Below, one piece after another: positions 53,940-62,969 of a stretch of 64,000 nucleotides of DNA. How positions within the stretch are numbered: position 1 is the first letter of the stretch; each line of letters opens with the position of its first letter. The notes beneath the pieces were generated by a model. That model was not told the DNA's origin and did no database searches. It was given only the letters and a program-made list of their open reading frames with translations. Origin of the DNA: Oscillospiraceae bacterium (lineage in GTDB: Bacteria > Bacillota > Clostridia > Oscillospirales > Acutalibacteraceae); NCBI GenBank assembly GCA_015066515.1, contig SVOH01000001.1:1-64000 (forward strand). The letters are read 5' to 3'. The translations under genes and the position numbers were made by a program.

Positions 53940-55274
53940 TTAATTTGAGCTTTTTAAATTTTTAATAATGTCTTCTATAAGTTCTTTTTCGTACGGCTTG
54001 TCCTGTAAGAATTTTTCGGTGGTTTGAACACCATAAAGAACAGTTGTGTGGTCACGACCAAATGCATCGCCCATTTCTTCATATGTAAGTTGGGTGATTT
54101 CTCTCGTTATGTACATTGCAGCCTTACGCGCAAGAACCAAATTAGCCTTTCTTTTTTTAGAAAGAATATCACTTTCAGAAACGTTATATGAGCGCGCAAC
54201 CTCGCTTATTATTTTTTCTACGGTTATGGGGGCGTTTTCGGTATCGTTTATAATGTCTTTTATAAAGCCTTGAACAATAGAAATATTAGGTTTTTTGTTT
54301 TCCATTTTTATTAGTGCGTTAATCTTGGTTATAACTCCCGCAATTTGACGGGTGTTAGATTTAATTTTTTCTGCAATATAGAAAACAATATTTTCATCAA
54401 GCTCTATATCAAATTCCTGCGCCTTACGGTTTATAATACCAACCCTTGTTTCAAAATCGGGTATTGTAATATCGGCAGGCAGGCCCTGTAAAAGACGACT
54501 TTTAATACGCTCGTCAAGTGTTTTAACTTCTTTTAATGGGCGGTCAAGTGTAACAATAATTTGTTTATTATTTTCATAAAGAGCATTAAAGGTATTAAAA
54601 AATTCTTCCTGAGTTTGCTCCTTACCGGCAATAAAGTGTATATCGTCTACCATAAGTACGTCGGCATTACGGTATTTATTTCTAAAGTCGTCAATAGTAC
54701 CCATACCAAGTTGACCGCTATGCAGTGATTTGATAAGTTGGTTTGTAAAGTCCTCACCGCGTACAACCTCAACTTTTTTGTAAGGAAATTTCTTTTTTAT
54801 GTGGTTTTTTATAGCAAGCATGAGGTGTGTTTTACCTACGCCTGAAGGGCCGTATATTGTAAGCGGATTATAAACAATATTAGGATTTTCAGCAACAGCC
54901 AACGAAGCTGCATGAGCAAAACGGTTAGTCGAGCCTACAACAAAGTTATCAAAGGTAAAGAAGGATTCAAAGGTAAGACCCTCACATTCTTCCTCTGCCT
55001 TTTTAATTTTTTCTTCTTCTTCATCGCCAACCACAAATTTTGCAGGGATTTTTATACCCATAACTTTTTCAATAGCGTCATTTATAATATCGCTATAAAC
55101 GCTTTGGATCATTCCCTTTATGTAGTCGTTAGAGGCCGACAAAACAAACTCTTCACCCGATAATGATTCAGGCTTTAAATATTTAAAAAAGGTATCAAAT
55201 GCTATTTCAGAAATTTTTTGTTTACACTCTTCACAAACGGCGTCCCATATGTCGTTAATAGAATTAACAGCCAC
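53940..55274 (-). CDS. dnaA: Chromosomal replication initiator protein DnaA
   Basis: 444-residue initiator. N-terminal DnaB-interaction domain, AAA+ domain with GPSGVGKTH and VLMVDDIHF, and the C-terminal DnaA-box-binding domain with GRDHTTVLYG. GTG start with an AGGGGGA ribosome site. Its promoter contains a perfect DnaA box, so autoregulation is expected. Confidence 0.98.
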   Translation of the reverse strand: MAVNSINDIWDAVCEECKQKISEIAFDTFFKYLKPESLSGEEFVLSASNDYIKGMIQSVYSDIINDAIEKVMGIKIPAKFVVGDEEEEKIKKAEEECEGLTFESFFTFDNFVVGSTNRFAHAASLAVAENPNIVYNPLTIYGPSGVGKTHLMLAIKNHIKKKFPYKKVEVVRGEDFTNQLIKSLHSGQLGMGTIDDFRNKYRNADVLMVDDIHFIAGKEQTQEEFFNTFNALYENNKQIIVTLDRPLKEVKTLDERIKSRLLQGLPADITIPDFETRVGIINRKAQEFDIELDENIVFYIAEKIKSNTRQIAGVITKINALIKMENKKPNISIVQGFIKDIINDTENAPITVEKIISEVARSYNVSESDILSKKRKANLVLARKAAMYITREITQLTYEEMGDAFGRDHTTVLYGVQTTEKFLQDKPYEKELIEDIIKNLKSSN

Positions 55275-55328
55275 TTAAAATCCCCCTTATATATTTATAT
55301 ATTATATATTAAAATAATAGTTACATAT

Positions 55329-55357
55329 AGTATAGCATAAGTTATCCACAATTTCAA
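55329..55357 (-). promoter_or_regulatory. dnaA promoter with an internal DnaA box
   Basis: Minus strand TTGAAA (55357-55352), 17-base spacer, TATACT (55334-55329). The perfect DnaA box TTATCCACA (plus strand 55342-55350) fills the spacer. Confidence 0.72.
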
Positions 55358-55387
55358 TACAATTTACTTAAAAATCACTGACAAAGC

Positions 55388-55417
55388 AAAGGGAATATTA
55401 TAAAAAATATTCCCTTT
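55388..55417 (-). terminator. trmO terminator
   Basis: Perfect 12-pair stem AAAGGGAATATT / AATATTCCCTTT just beyond the trmO stop; the tail is only partly T-rich. Confidence 0.65.
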
Positions 55418-55421
55418 ACTT

Positions 55422-56096
55422 TTATACATTTTCTATTTTTAAAATTATTGCTTTTTCTTCTAATATTTCAAAGGTAATTTCATAGTCTGAAAATAAAAAT
55501 TTATACTCTTTTTTATCCTGCTTGTAGGCGGGCTTTGGATTTTGAGAGATAATGTTTATAATGTTTTCTTTAATGCTGTTTTCTACACCAAAAAACACCT
55601 TTTCGTCATATAAAACTTCTATTTTATAGTTTTTAAATTCGTCACTAAAAGAGCCACTTGCCTGCGGCTTACAATCACAATACGGAATGTAAGGTTTTAT
55701 ATCGTAAATAGGGGTGTTATCAAGCAAATCAACACCGCTTACAAGCAAAATATCACCCAATGCTTCGTCGTGTTTTATACCCTCAAGCTTTACGCAAGAA
55801 AGCCCTAAATTATTAGGTCTAAATGGAGAACGCGTTGCAAAAACACCAACACGTGTATTGCCGCCAAGGCGAGGAGGACGCACGGTTGGTGAAAACCGGT
55901 CACGGTGATTTTGCGTAAAATCAAAAATAAGCCACAGGTGTGAATATTCCTCTATTCCGCGCAGTGCATCAGGGTGACGAAACTGCTTTTCAAAAATTAT
56001 TTCACCGCAAATATTTTCTATAATTCCGCTTTGTCTTGGAATACCAAATTTTTCTTTAAAATCGGTTTTTATAAAGGCAATTGGTTTTATTTCCAT
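55422..56096 (-). CDS. trmO: tRNA (t6A37-N6)-methyltransferase TrmO/TsaA
   Basis: 224-residue SAM-dependent enzyme that methylates t6A37 in tRNA-Thr. The signature RPPRLGGNTRVGVFATRSP followed by FRPNNLGLS is complete, and the N-terminal beta barrel is normal. The C-terminal 60 residues are lysine-rich. It sits directly behind dnaA, on the same strand. Confidence 0.92.
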   Translation of the reverse strand: MEIKPIAFIKTDFKEKFGIPRQSGIIENICGEIIFEKQFRHPDALRGIEEYSHLWLIFDFTQNHRDRFSPTVRPPRLGGNTRVGVFATRSPFRPNNLGLSCVKLEGIKHDEALGDILLVSGVDLLDNTPIYDIKPYIPYCDCKPQASGSFSDEFKNYKIEVLYDEKVFFGVENSIKENIINIISQNPKPAYKQDKKEYKFLFSDYEITFEILEEKAIILKIENV

Positions 56097-56118
56097 AAAA
56101 ATTTCCTTTTTTATTTTA

Positions 56119-56127
56119 ATTATATCA
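56119..56127 (-). promoter_or_regulatory. trmO extended -10 promoter
   Basis: Minus strand TGATATAAT, 22 bases before the trmO start; no clear -35. Confidence 0.5.
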
Positions 56128-56165
56128 AAATTGATTTGAAAAATCTATACTTTACGCTTTTTTTG

Positions 56166-56174
56166 TGCTACAAT
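56166..56174 (+). promoter_or_regulatory. Extended -10 promoter of the DUF5058-M20 operon
   Basis: TGCTACAAT, 26 bases before the first gene; no clear -35. It lies close to the divergent trmO promoter. Confidence 0.5.
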
Positions 56175-56200
56175 TAGAAAAAAATGAAGGGAGATAAAAT

Positions 56201-56938
56201 ATGAAATTCAACGTTAATCATCCAATTTTATTTTTAATTGTTGGAATTATTATTTTATTTGTTTTGGCACAGTCAATATTTTTTCTTGTAAAAGCGTTAA
56301 AACGCGCTAAAGAGATAGGTATGGATACCAAAAAAATAAGAAGAATTATAATTTCAGCATCTATTTTTACAATAGCGCCTGCCGTAGCAATTGTGGTAAG
56401 TGTTATTGCTTTATCTAAAGATCTTGGTATTGCGCTACCGTGGCTTAGACTCTCGGTTGTGGGTTCTATGTCATATGAAACTATAGCGGCAACCAACGCA
56501 CTCAGTGGTATGGGACTAGAATTTGGCAAGGTGGCAAACCTTACAGCTACACAATTTGTAACAATTGCTTTTGTAATGACAATAAGTATTATGGTAGGTA
56601 TATGGCTTGTTCCCGTGCTTTGTAAAAAAATGAAAACAGGACTTGTAAAAATGAAAAACAAGGACGCAAAATGGTTAGATATTTTTCAGTCTGCAATGTT
56701 TATAGGTATGATTTCGGCTTTTGTGGGCTTTGTATTTTGTGATTTTTCGAGTGTGTTTAGCGGTAATACTGCAGGTCTGATACCCGTATGCGTAATGGCA
56801 GTATCTGCTCTTACAATGCTTATTTGCGGCGCTTTAATGAAAATTACAAAAGCACGCTGGATAAACGACTACGCGTTACCTGCAAGTCTTATAATAGGTA
56901 TGGCAAGCGCAATACCCATTACCGCGTGGTTAGGTTAA
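56201..56938 (+). CDS. DUF5058-family membrane protein
   Basis: 245-residue membrane protein with about seven helices, matching the DUF5058 family as I recall it. A conserved-looking VGSMSYETIAATNAL loop follows the third helix. Lysine-rich cytosolic loops separate helices 1-2 and 4-5. First gene of a three-gene operon with another membrane protein and an M20 peptidase, so a transporter role for peptides or amino acids is inferred. No biochemical function is known to me. Confidence 0.7.
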   Translation: MKFNVNHPILFLIVGIIILFVLAQSIFFLVKALKRAKEIGMDTKKIRRIIISASIFTIAPAVAIVVSVIALSKDLGIALPWLRLSVVGSMSYETIAATNALSGMGLEFGKVANLTATQFVTIAFVMTISIMVGIWLVPVLCKKMKTGLVKMKNKDAKWLDIFQSAMFIGMISAFVGFVFCDFSSVFSGNTAGLIPVCVMAVSALTMLICGALMKITKARWINDYALPASLIIGMASAIPITAWLG

Positions 56939-56956
56939 AAAAGGGGGTAAAACATT

Positions 56957-57619
56957 ATGAAAAACAACAATACATATATGGATAAGGTTTATTCATGGGG
57001 AAATAAATGGAATGTTTTTATGATGATAATTTTGCTTGCCTTTCCATTCCTAATTTCAATAATTTTTAAAGCAATACCTGATTGGAACGGACTTATAAAA
57101 GGTCTTGTTGCAACTGCTCCTATGTATTGGGCGGTAGGCGTTGTAGAGGTAATAACCTATATACCAATGCTTGGCGCCGGCGGATCATATCTTTCATTTG
57201 TAACAGGTAATATTTCAAATCTTAAACTTCCTTGTGCGCTTGGCGCACTTGAGCAAGCAGGCGTATCTGCCGACAGCGAAGAGGGCGAGGTTGTGTCTAC
57301 AATAGCTATAGCTGTATCAAGTATTGTTACAACAGCTATAATCATAATTGGCGTATTACTTATAATCCCGCTGCAACCAATTTTACAAAACCCCGTATTA
57401 GAACCGGCGTTTAATCAAATTTTACCGGCACTTTTTGGCGGACTCGGTATAGTATTTATATCAAAAAATTGGAAAATTGCTATTGCACCTATTGTTCTAA
57501 TGTTAGCACTGTTTATCTTTACAGGACTTGGCGCCGGCGAGGTTGGTATAATGGTACCTGTAGGCGTGTTGTTTACAATAGCAATCAGCCGCATTATGTA
57601 TAAAAAAGGTTGGCTGTAA
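56957..57619 (+). CDS. Membrane protein of unknown function, partner of DUF5058
   Basis: 220-residue protein with about six hydrophobic segments. The loop between the second and fourth is glycine-rich (MLGAGGSYLSFVTGNISNLKLP) with a following acidic segment, features often found near substrate sites of transporters. I do not recognise a family. The gap to the gene before is 18 bases and to the peptidase 2 bases, so the three are co-expressed. Confidence 0.7.
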   Translation: MKNNNTYMDKVYSWGNKWNVFMMIILLAFPFLISIIFKAIPDWNGLIKGLVATAPMYWAVGVVEVITYIPMLGAGGSYLSFVTGNISNLKLPCALGALEQAGVSADSEEGEVVSTIAIAVSSIVTTAIIIIGVLLIIPLQPILQNPVLEPAFNQILPALFGGLGIVFISKNWKIAIAPIVLMLALFIFTGLGAGEVGIMVPVGVLFTIAISRIMYKKGWL

Positions 57620-57621
57620 TT

Positions 57622-59058
57622 ATGTGGATTTTATACTTAGTTTTAGCTGTAATTTTATTGTTTTTAGCGGTAATATTAATTCGTACCTTGTGCTTTAAAC
57701 CTACTTCACAGCCTAAAATTTTAAACGATGAAATATTTTTTGATAAAGAGCAGTCAATATCTGCATTACAGCAGCTTATACGCTGTAAAACGGTGTCTTA
57801 TTACGATTCTTCTTTAGAGGACGATGCGGAATTTGAAAAATTGATAAAGCTGTTACCCGAGCTTTATCCAAATGTTTTTAAAGTATGCGAATTTAAAATG
57901 CTTCCTGACCGTGCATTGCTTTTTAAATGGAGTGGAAAGGGTAATGAAAAACCCACTGTTTTAATGGCGCATTACGACGTGGTACCCGTAGATGAAGCGT
58001 CGTGGCAAAAACCACCCTTTGACGCTGTTATAGAAGACGGAGTACTCTGGGGCAGAGGCTCTCTTGACACAAAGGTTACCTTTAACGGTGTTTTATTTGC
58101 CGCAAATACCCTAATAAACGAAGGCTACATACCCGAAAATGATATTTATTTTGCCTTTTCGGGCGGCGAAGAAGTAAACGGTAACGGTGCTGCAAACATA
58201 GTAAATTACTTTAAAGAAAATGGCATTGAACCTGCGCTTGTAGTAGACGAGGGCGGCGCCGTGGTAGAAAACGTTTTTCCCGGTGTAAAGGCTCCCTGTG
58301 CAATGGTTGGCATTGCCGAAAAAGGAATGTTAAACCTAACCTTTTCGGTAAAATCAAATGGTGGTCATGCATCGTCTCCTGCTCCGCACACTCCTATAGG
58401 AATTTTATCTCGCGCGTGTTGCAAGGTTGAAAATAACCCTTTTAAAATGCACATCACAAAGCCTGCGGCCGAAATGTTTGACACACTTGGTCGTCATTCA
58501 AGTTTTGTTTTTCGTATGATTTTTGCAAATTTATGGCTGTTTAAGGGCGTGCTGAATATAATTTGTAAAAAATCCGGAGGCGAGCTTAATGCATTATTGC
58601 GTACTACCGTAGCATTTACTCAAAGTGAGGGCAGCAATGCGCCAAATGTTATTCCACCTCGTGCTACAATGACTGCAAATTTACGACTTAACCCAAAAGA
58701 TACGGTCGACAGTGCAGTAGAATATATAAGAAAAACTATCAATAATGACAATATCGAGTTAATTATTGGCAGTAATATGAATCCAAGCCGTGTATCGCAA
58801 ACAAACTGTACGGCATTTAACAAGGTAGCTTCTGCTGTGGCAAATACTTGGAAAGGCTGTATTGTGTCACCATATTTAATGGTGCAGTGCTCAGACTCGC
58901 GCCATTGGGGCGTTATAAGCGATAAGGTTTACCGTTTTTCTGCAATAGATCTAACAAGCGAGGAGCGAAAAACCATTCACGGTCACAACGAAAAAATACG
59001 TTTAGAAACCGCATGTAGCGCAGTAGAATTTTATATAAGACTTATAAAAAGTTGTTAA
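57622..59058 (+). CDS. Membrane-anchored M20 metallopeptidase (PM20D1/CPS-like)
   Basis: 478-residue protein with one N-terminal membrane helix (1-22) and an M20 catalytic domain. Metal and catalytic motifs are HYDVVPVD, GRGSLDTK, SGGEEVNG (general-base Glu) and the final HGHNEKI. The dimerisation domain holds SNGGHASSP. The group hydrolyses peptides or N-acyl amino acids. ATG at 57622 follows the previous stop by 2 bases. It probably works on the cargo of the two membrane proteins encoded before it. Confidence 0.88.
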   Translation: MWILYLVLAVILLFLAVILIRTLCFKPTSQPKILNDEIFFDKEQSISALQQLIRCKTVSYYDSSLEDDAEFEKLIKLLPELYPNVFKVCEFKMLPDRALLFKWSGKGNEKPTVLMAHYDVVPVDEASWQKPPFDAVIEDGVLWGRGSLDTKVTFNGVLFAANTLINEGYIPENDIYFAFSGGEEVNGNGAANIVNYFKENGIEPALVVDEGGAVVENVFPGVKAPCAMVGIAEKGMLNLTFSVKSNGGHASSPAPHTPIGILSRACCKVENNPFKMHITKPAAEMFDTLGRHSSFVFRMIFANLWLFKGVLNIICKKSGGELNALLRTTVAFTQSEGSNAPNVIPPRATMTANLRLNPKDTVDSAVEYIRKTINNDNIELIIGSNMNPSRVSQTNCTAFNKVASAVANTWKGCIVSPYLMVQCSDSRHWGVISDKVYRFSAIDLTSEERKTIHGHNEKIRLETACSAVEFYIRLIKSC

Positions 59059-59060
59059 TA

Positions 59061-59089
59061 AAAAAGCACCTCGTACGAGGTGCTTTTTT
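59061..59089. terminator. Bidirectional terminator between the M20 and LUD genes
   Basis: Self-complementary AAAAAGCACCTC / GAGGTGCTTTTT around GTAC, with T tails both ways. It overlaps the LUD gene stop. Confidence 0.9.
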
Positions 59090-59741
59090 AATATCCTAAA
59101 TCTTCGTTTACTAAAATTACTGTAATTCTATCCTTTTGTCGCTGGGTAGCGCTTATCATATAGTCACAGCAAATGCGGTCGTCACTTTGGCAACCATCGG
59201 CAAAATTTGGACTGTCATTGTTAAGTAAAGACACGCAATGACCTAATTTAGCGCAAGGTGTGTTTTTTCCTAGTCGCACACAGTTTTTAGGTGCGGCTAT
59301 CTTTTTAACACGTAAAAAGGCCTCGTTTATATCGGGGACAATTTTGTTTTTACCCACAATCATTATAACTTTTTTAGGGCCAAACGCAATTGATGAGATG
59401 CGGTTTGCAAGTCCGTCTACATTTAAAAGCTCGCCGTTTTCGGTAATAGCATTAGTAGAGCAAAAGAAAAAGTCAGCGCCTATAGCGGCTTTAAAGCATT
59501 CCTGCTGCTGTTGTTGCGTAATACCCGCGCGACCTCTGTCTAAAAAACAATACCTTTTATCGCGTAACAACTCGTCTATGCCACACTCTATCACAGACAT
59601 CGAGCCGCCCCAGGTTATAACACAGCCGTCAAACAGCATATCTTTAACTAAATTTTTTGCATCTTCTTTTGTTTCAGCAAAAAGGGGTTGTATTTTATTT
59701 TTTTGCAAATTTTTAAAAAGTTTTTCTATTTGTGGTGTCAT
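59088..59741 (-). CDS. LUD-domain protein (DUF162, YkgG-like)
   Basis: 217-residue lactate-utilisation-domain protein with VITWGGSMSVIECGI, FFFCSTNAITENGELLNVDG and GKNKIVP signatures. The partner iron-sulfur subunits of the LutABC complex are absent, so this is the stand-alone type whose role is not known. A cysteine group near the C-terminus (CQSDDRICCDY) may bind metal. Starts one base after mnmA. Confidence 0.85.
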   Translation of the reverse strand: MTPQIEKLFKNLQKNKIQPLFAETKEDAKNLVKDMLFDGCVITWGGSMSVIECGIDELLRDKRYCFLDRGRAGITQQQQQECFKAAIGADFFFCSTNAITENGELLNVDGLANRISSIAFGPKKVIMIVGKNKIVPDINEAFLRVKKIAAPKNCVRLGKNTPCAKLGHCVSLLNNDSPNFADGCQSDDRICCDYMISATQRQKDRITVILVNEDLGY

Positions 59742-59742
59742 A

Positions 59743-60798
59743 TTATTTTATTCCTTTCACAATAACGCCGCCGCCAAGCACCACGTCGCCGTCATAAAAT
59801 ACTGCCGCTTGCCCCGGTGACGGTGCACGTTGCGGTGTGTCAAATTCGAGTATTACGGTGTCTTTGCCGGTTTGATGAATTATGCACGGCTGTTCGGTAT
59901 GTCGATAACGTAATTTAGCGGCCGCATTAATACCGTCAAGGTTTTCCGCGGCAATAATATTAACGTTACGCACTTCAACAGTTTTATAAAACAAATGCTC
60001 CTCGTCGCCCAAAATAATCTCGTTAGTGCCGGCATTTTTATCTAACACAAAGGTGTGATGCCCAAGCGCTATGCCAAGACCCTTTCGCTGACCTATTGTG
60101 TAGTGAATAACGCCCTTATGCTTGCCTAAAATTTTACCGTCAAGATCAAGATAGTCGCCTGCGGCAAAATTTATACCTGTGTTACGCTCAATAAATGCGG
60201 CATAGTCACCATCCGGCACAAAACATATATCCTGACTGTCTGATTTTCTGGCTACACACAGATTCAAATTCTGGGCAATTTCGCGCGCTTGGGTCTTTGT
60301 ATATTCACCAAGCGGTAAAACCGTTTTAGAAAGTTCATTTTGCGTAAGACCGTAAAGCACGTAGGACTGGTCTTTGGTACTGTCAAGCGCTTTTTTAAGT
60401 AAATATTTATCGCCAAATTTTTCAATGCGCGCATAATGACCTGTGGCAATATGGTCAAAGCCGTTTTGCTCGGCGTAATTGAGCATCGCGCCGAATTTTA
60501 TACTTATATTGCACTGTATACAAGGATTTGGTGTGCGGCCGGCAATATACTCGTCTATAAAATACTTTATAACATAGTTGTAAAAATCTGACTTTAAATC
60601 GAGTGTGGTATGCTCAATACCGAGTTTTTTACAAACATCGGCGGCATCCTGCGATTCACGGTTAAATTTTTCTATAAGCGCGGAATCTCCACCGTCATAA
60701 AGTTGCAAGGTAATTCCTGCGGCATCTGATGTTTTTGAAACCAAAGCCGCAGTAACGGCAGAATCGACGCCGCCACTCATACCTATTAAGGTTTTCAT
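59743..60798 (-). CDS. mnmA: tRNA-specific 2-thiouridylase
   Basis: 351-residue enzyme making s2U34 in tRNAs for Lys, Glu and Gln. PP-loop SGGVDS at residues 8-13, catalytic Cys in NPCIQCN and the partner Cys in DSQDICF are present, as are the two C-terminal barrel domains. Four bases separate it from ygiQ. Confidence 0.96.
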   Translation of the reverse strand: MKTLIGMSGGVDSAVTAALVSKTSDAAGITLQLYDGGDSALIEKFNRESQDAADVCKKLGIEHTTLDLKSDFYNYVIKYFIDEYIAGRTPNPCIQCNISIKFGAMLNYAEQNGFDHIATGHYARIEKFGDKYLLKKALDSTKDQSYVLYGLTQNELSKTVLPLGEYTKTQAREIAQNLNLCVARKSDSQDICFVPDGDYAAFIERNTGINFAAGDYLDLDGKILGKHKGVIHYTIGQRKGLGIALGHHTFVLDKNAGTNEIILGDEEHLFYKTVEVRNVNIIAAENLDGINAAAKLRYRHTEQPCIIHQTGKDTVILEFDTPQRAPSPGQAAVFYDGDVVLGGGVIVKGIK

Positions 60799-60802
60799 TA
60801 AA

Positions 60803-62683
60803 TCACTTCTTCTTTTTGTGAATGTTACGTATAGTTTTTTTCTTTTTTTGTTGCGGCTTTTGTGTAGTCTTATTTACCATCGCTGTTTTATCGGGTGCAA
60901 CAAGGCAGTTTTTTCCATAACCAATAAGGTCGGTACGATTTGCCTTGCGTAGCGCCGATAAAACAAACTGTCGGTTTTCGGGTTTATAATACTGCAACAA
61001 TGCACGTTGCTGCGCTTTTTCTTCGGGTGTGCGCGGCACGTAAACCTTTTGCATATTCATAGGATTTAGTCCCGTATAAAACATACAGGTCGATATTGTA
61101 CCCGGTGTTGGGTAAAAATCCTGAACCTGCTCGGGATGAAGCCCTTCTTTTTTAAGAAATAGCGACAATTCTATAGCGTCGTTTATGGTACTGCCTGGGT
61201 GTGATGACATAAGATATGGCACCAAAAACTGCTTTTTACCTACCTGTTCGGTAATTTTATAAAATCGATTTTTAAATTGCTCGTAAACATTTATATGCGG
61301 CTTACCCATACAGTCGAGCACACGGCTTGAGCAATGCTCGGGCGCCACCTTTAACTGACCGCTTACGTGATGCTCGACAAGCTCGTAAAAAAATTCTTCA
61401 TCGCTGTCCGCTACAAGATAATCAAAACGAATACCCGAACGGATAAATATTTTTTTAATTTTAGGTAGTTTTCTAAGCTTTCGTAAAAGGCTTAAATAAT
61501 CGCTGTGGCCAACCTCTACCGCTTTACACATAGTAGGAGCCAAGCACTTTTTATCTTTACAAAGTCCTCGTTCAAGTTGTCCTTTACAAGAGGGTGCTCT
61601 AAAGTTGGCGGTGGGGCCGCCTATATCGTGAATATAGCCTTTAAAATCGGGCATTTCGGTAATTTTTTTAACTTCGTCTATAACCGATTCGTGACTTCTA
61701 CAGCTAATTTGTCTACCTTGATGGTACGCTAGCGCACAAAAATTACACGCACCGAAGCAGCCGCGGTTATGTATTACCGAAAATTTAACCTCTTCAATAC
61801 CCGGCACACCGCCCAAAGCCTCATAGCTAGGGTGATAATTGCGCATAAACGGTAGAGAATAAACCTTGTCCATCTCTTCGGTTGTAAGCGGCGGCATAGG
61901 CGGATTTTGAACCACTATTTTATTGCCGTGACGCTGAATAACCGTTTTGCCTCGTATGGCGTCGTGTTCGGTTTGCTGAATATATGTAGCCTCAGCATAT
62001 TTTTTCTTACCCTGCTCACTTACTTCGCTTACCGCTTCAAAGCTTGGACACTGCTTTGCGCTTTGTACAGTGTAATCACGGGTATTCACTGCATAACAAG
62101 TGCCTAAAATATTCTTTAATTGGTCAATTTTTTCGCCGTTTTCGAGGCGTTTTGCAATTTCTATTACGTGCTTTTCTCCCATACCGTACATAAGAAGGTC
62201 GGCAGTAGAATCTATAAGAATAGACGGGCGAACCTTGTCATCCCAATAATCGTAATGCGCAAAACGGCGAAGAGATGCTTCAATACCGCCTATACAAATC
62301 GGCACATCGCCGAAAATACGGCGAATAGCCTTTGAATATACAATAACCGCGCGGTCAGGACGGGCGCCTGCCTTGCCACCGGGGGTGTATGCATCGTCGC
62401 TACGGCGGCGTTTCGCCGCGGTATAGTGAGCTACCATAGAGTCAATATTACCGCTGTTTACAAAAAATGCGAGTCGCGGCTTACCAAAGCGCATATAGTC
62501 ATCATCACAACGAGGTTGCGATATAATACACACCTTAAAGCCCGCGGCTTCAAGTACTCGCGACACAATAGCCGTGCCAAAAGACGGGTGGTCTACATAA
62601 GCGTCACCCGTAACTATAATTATGTCGGCGGCTTCCCAGCCGCATTCAAGCATATCTTTTTTAGTAATCGGTAAAAATGGCAT
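60803..62683 (-). CDS. YgiQ family radical SAM protein
   Basis: 626-residue protein of the UPF0313/YgiQ group. N-terminal cobalamin-type domain without clear B12 ligands, CFGACNFCAL radical-SAM cluster motif, and a basic C-terminal tail (GYGKN region then a lysine-rich end). The function of the family is unknown. ATG at 62683 chosen over 62689 because AAAGGG then has suitable spacing. First gene of the ygiQ-mnmA-LUD transcript. Confidence 0.92.
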   Translation of the reverse strand: MPFLPITKKDMLECGWEAADIIIVTGDAYVDHPSFGTAIVSRVLEAAGFKVCIISQPRCDDDYMRFGKPRLAFFVNSGNIDSMVAHYTAAKRRRSDDAYTPGGKAGARPDRAVIVYSKAIRRIFGDVPICIGGIEASLRRFAHYDYWDDKVRPSILIDSTADLLMYGMGEKHVIEIAKRLENGEKIDQLKNILGTCYAVNTRDYTVQSAKQCPSFEAVSEVSEQGKKKYAEATYIQQTEHDAIRGKTVIQRHGNKIVVQNPPMPPLTTEEMDKVYSLPFMRNYHPSYEALGGVPGIEEVKFSVIHNRGCFGACNFCALAYHQGRQISCRSHESVIDEVKKITEMPDFKGYIHDIGGPTANFRAPSCKGQLERGLCKDKKCLAPTMCKAVEVGHSDYLSLLRKLRKLPKIKKIFIRSGIRFDYLVADSDEEFFYELVEHHVSGQLKVAPEHCSSRVLDCMGKPHINVYEQFKNRFYKITEQVGKKQFLVPYLMSSHPGSTINDAIELSLFLKKEGLHPEQVQDFYPTPGTISTCMFYTGLNPMNMQKVYVPRTPEEKAQQRALLQYYKPENRQFVLSALRKANRTDLIGYGKNCLVAPDKTAMVNKTTQKPQQKKKKTIRNIHKKKK

Positions 62684-62711
62684 AAACATACCCTTTCGTA
62701 AAATATAATTT

Positions 62712-62740
62712 ATTGTACCATAATTTTTAATTTGTTACAA
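62712..62740 (-). promoter_or_regulatory. Promoter of the ygiQ-mnmA-LUD operon
   Basis: Minus strand TTGTAA, 17-base spacer, TACAAT with an extended TG. It ends 29 bases before the ygiQ start. Confidence 0.65.
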
Positions 62741-62750
62741 GGGGTGTAAA

Positions 62751-62969
62751 ATGGAAAACGAGGTTATAGAAATAAAACCGAAAAATATGTATATGCAAAT
62801 ATGTATAACACAGGCGATATGCATTGCTGTGATTTTAATATCTATAGTTGTTATGAAATTCTTTTTTGAAAATGACTTTAAAAAAGTACAAAAGTGGTGT
62901 GGTGAAAATATATTTGTACACACGCAAGTAACAGCAAATTTTGACGAGGAAACGACACGTGAAAATTAA
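62751..62969 (+). CDS. Small single-pass membrane protein overlapping an M50 protease gene
   Basis: 72-residue protein: a charged cytosolic start (about 1-15), one membrane helix (about 17-37) and a short exterior tail. GGGGTGT precedes the ATG. It overlaps the protease gene by 11 bases. The position and topology recall SpoIVFA, the partner of SpoIVFB, but without the LytM domain of SpoIVFA. That relation is inference. Confidence 0.7.
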   Translation: MENEVIEIKPKNMYMQICITQAICIAVILISIVVMKFFFENDFKKVQKWCGENIFVHTQVTANFDEETTREN

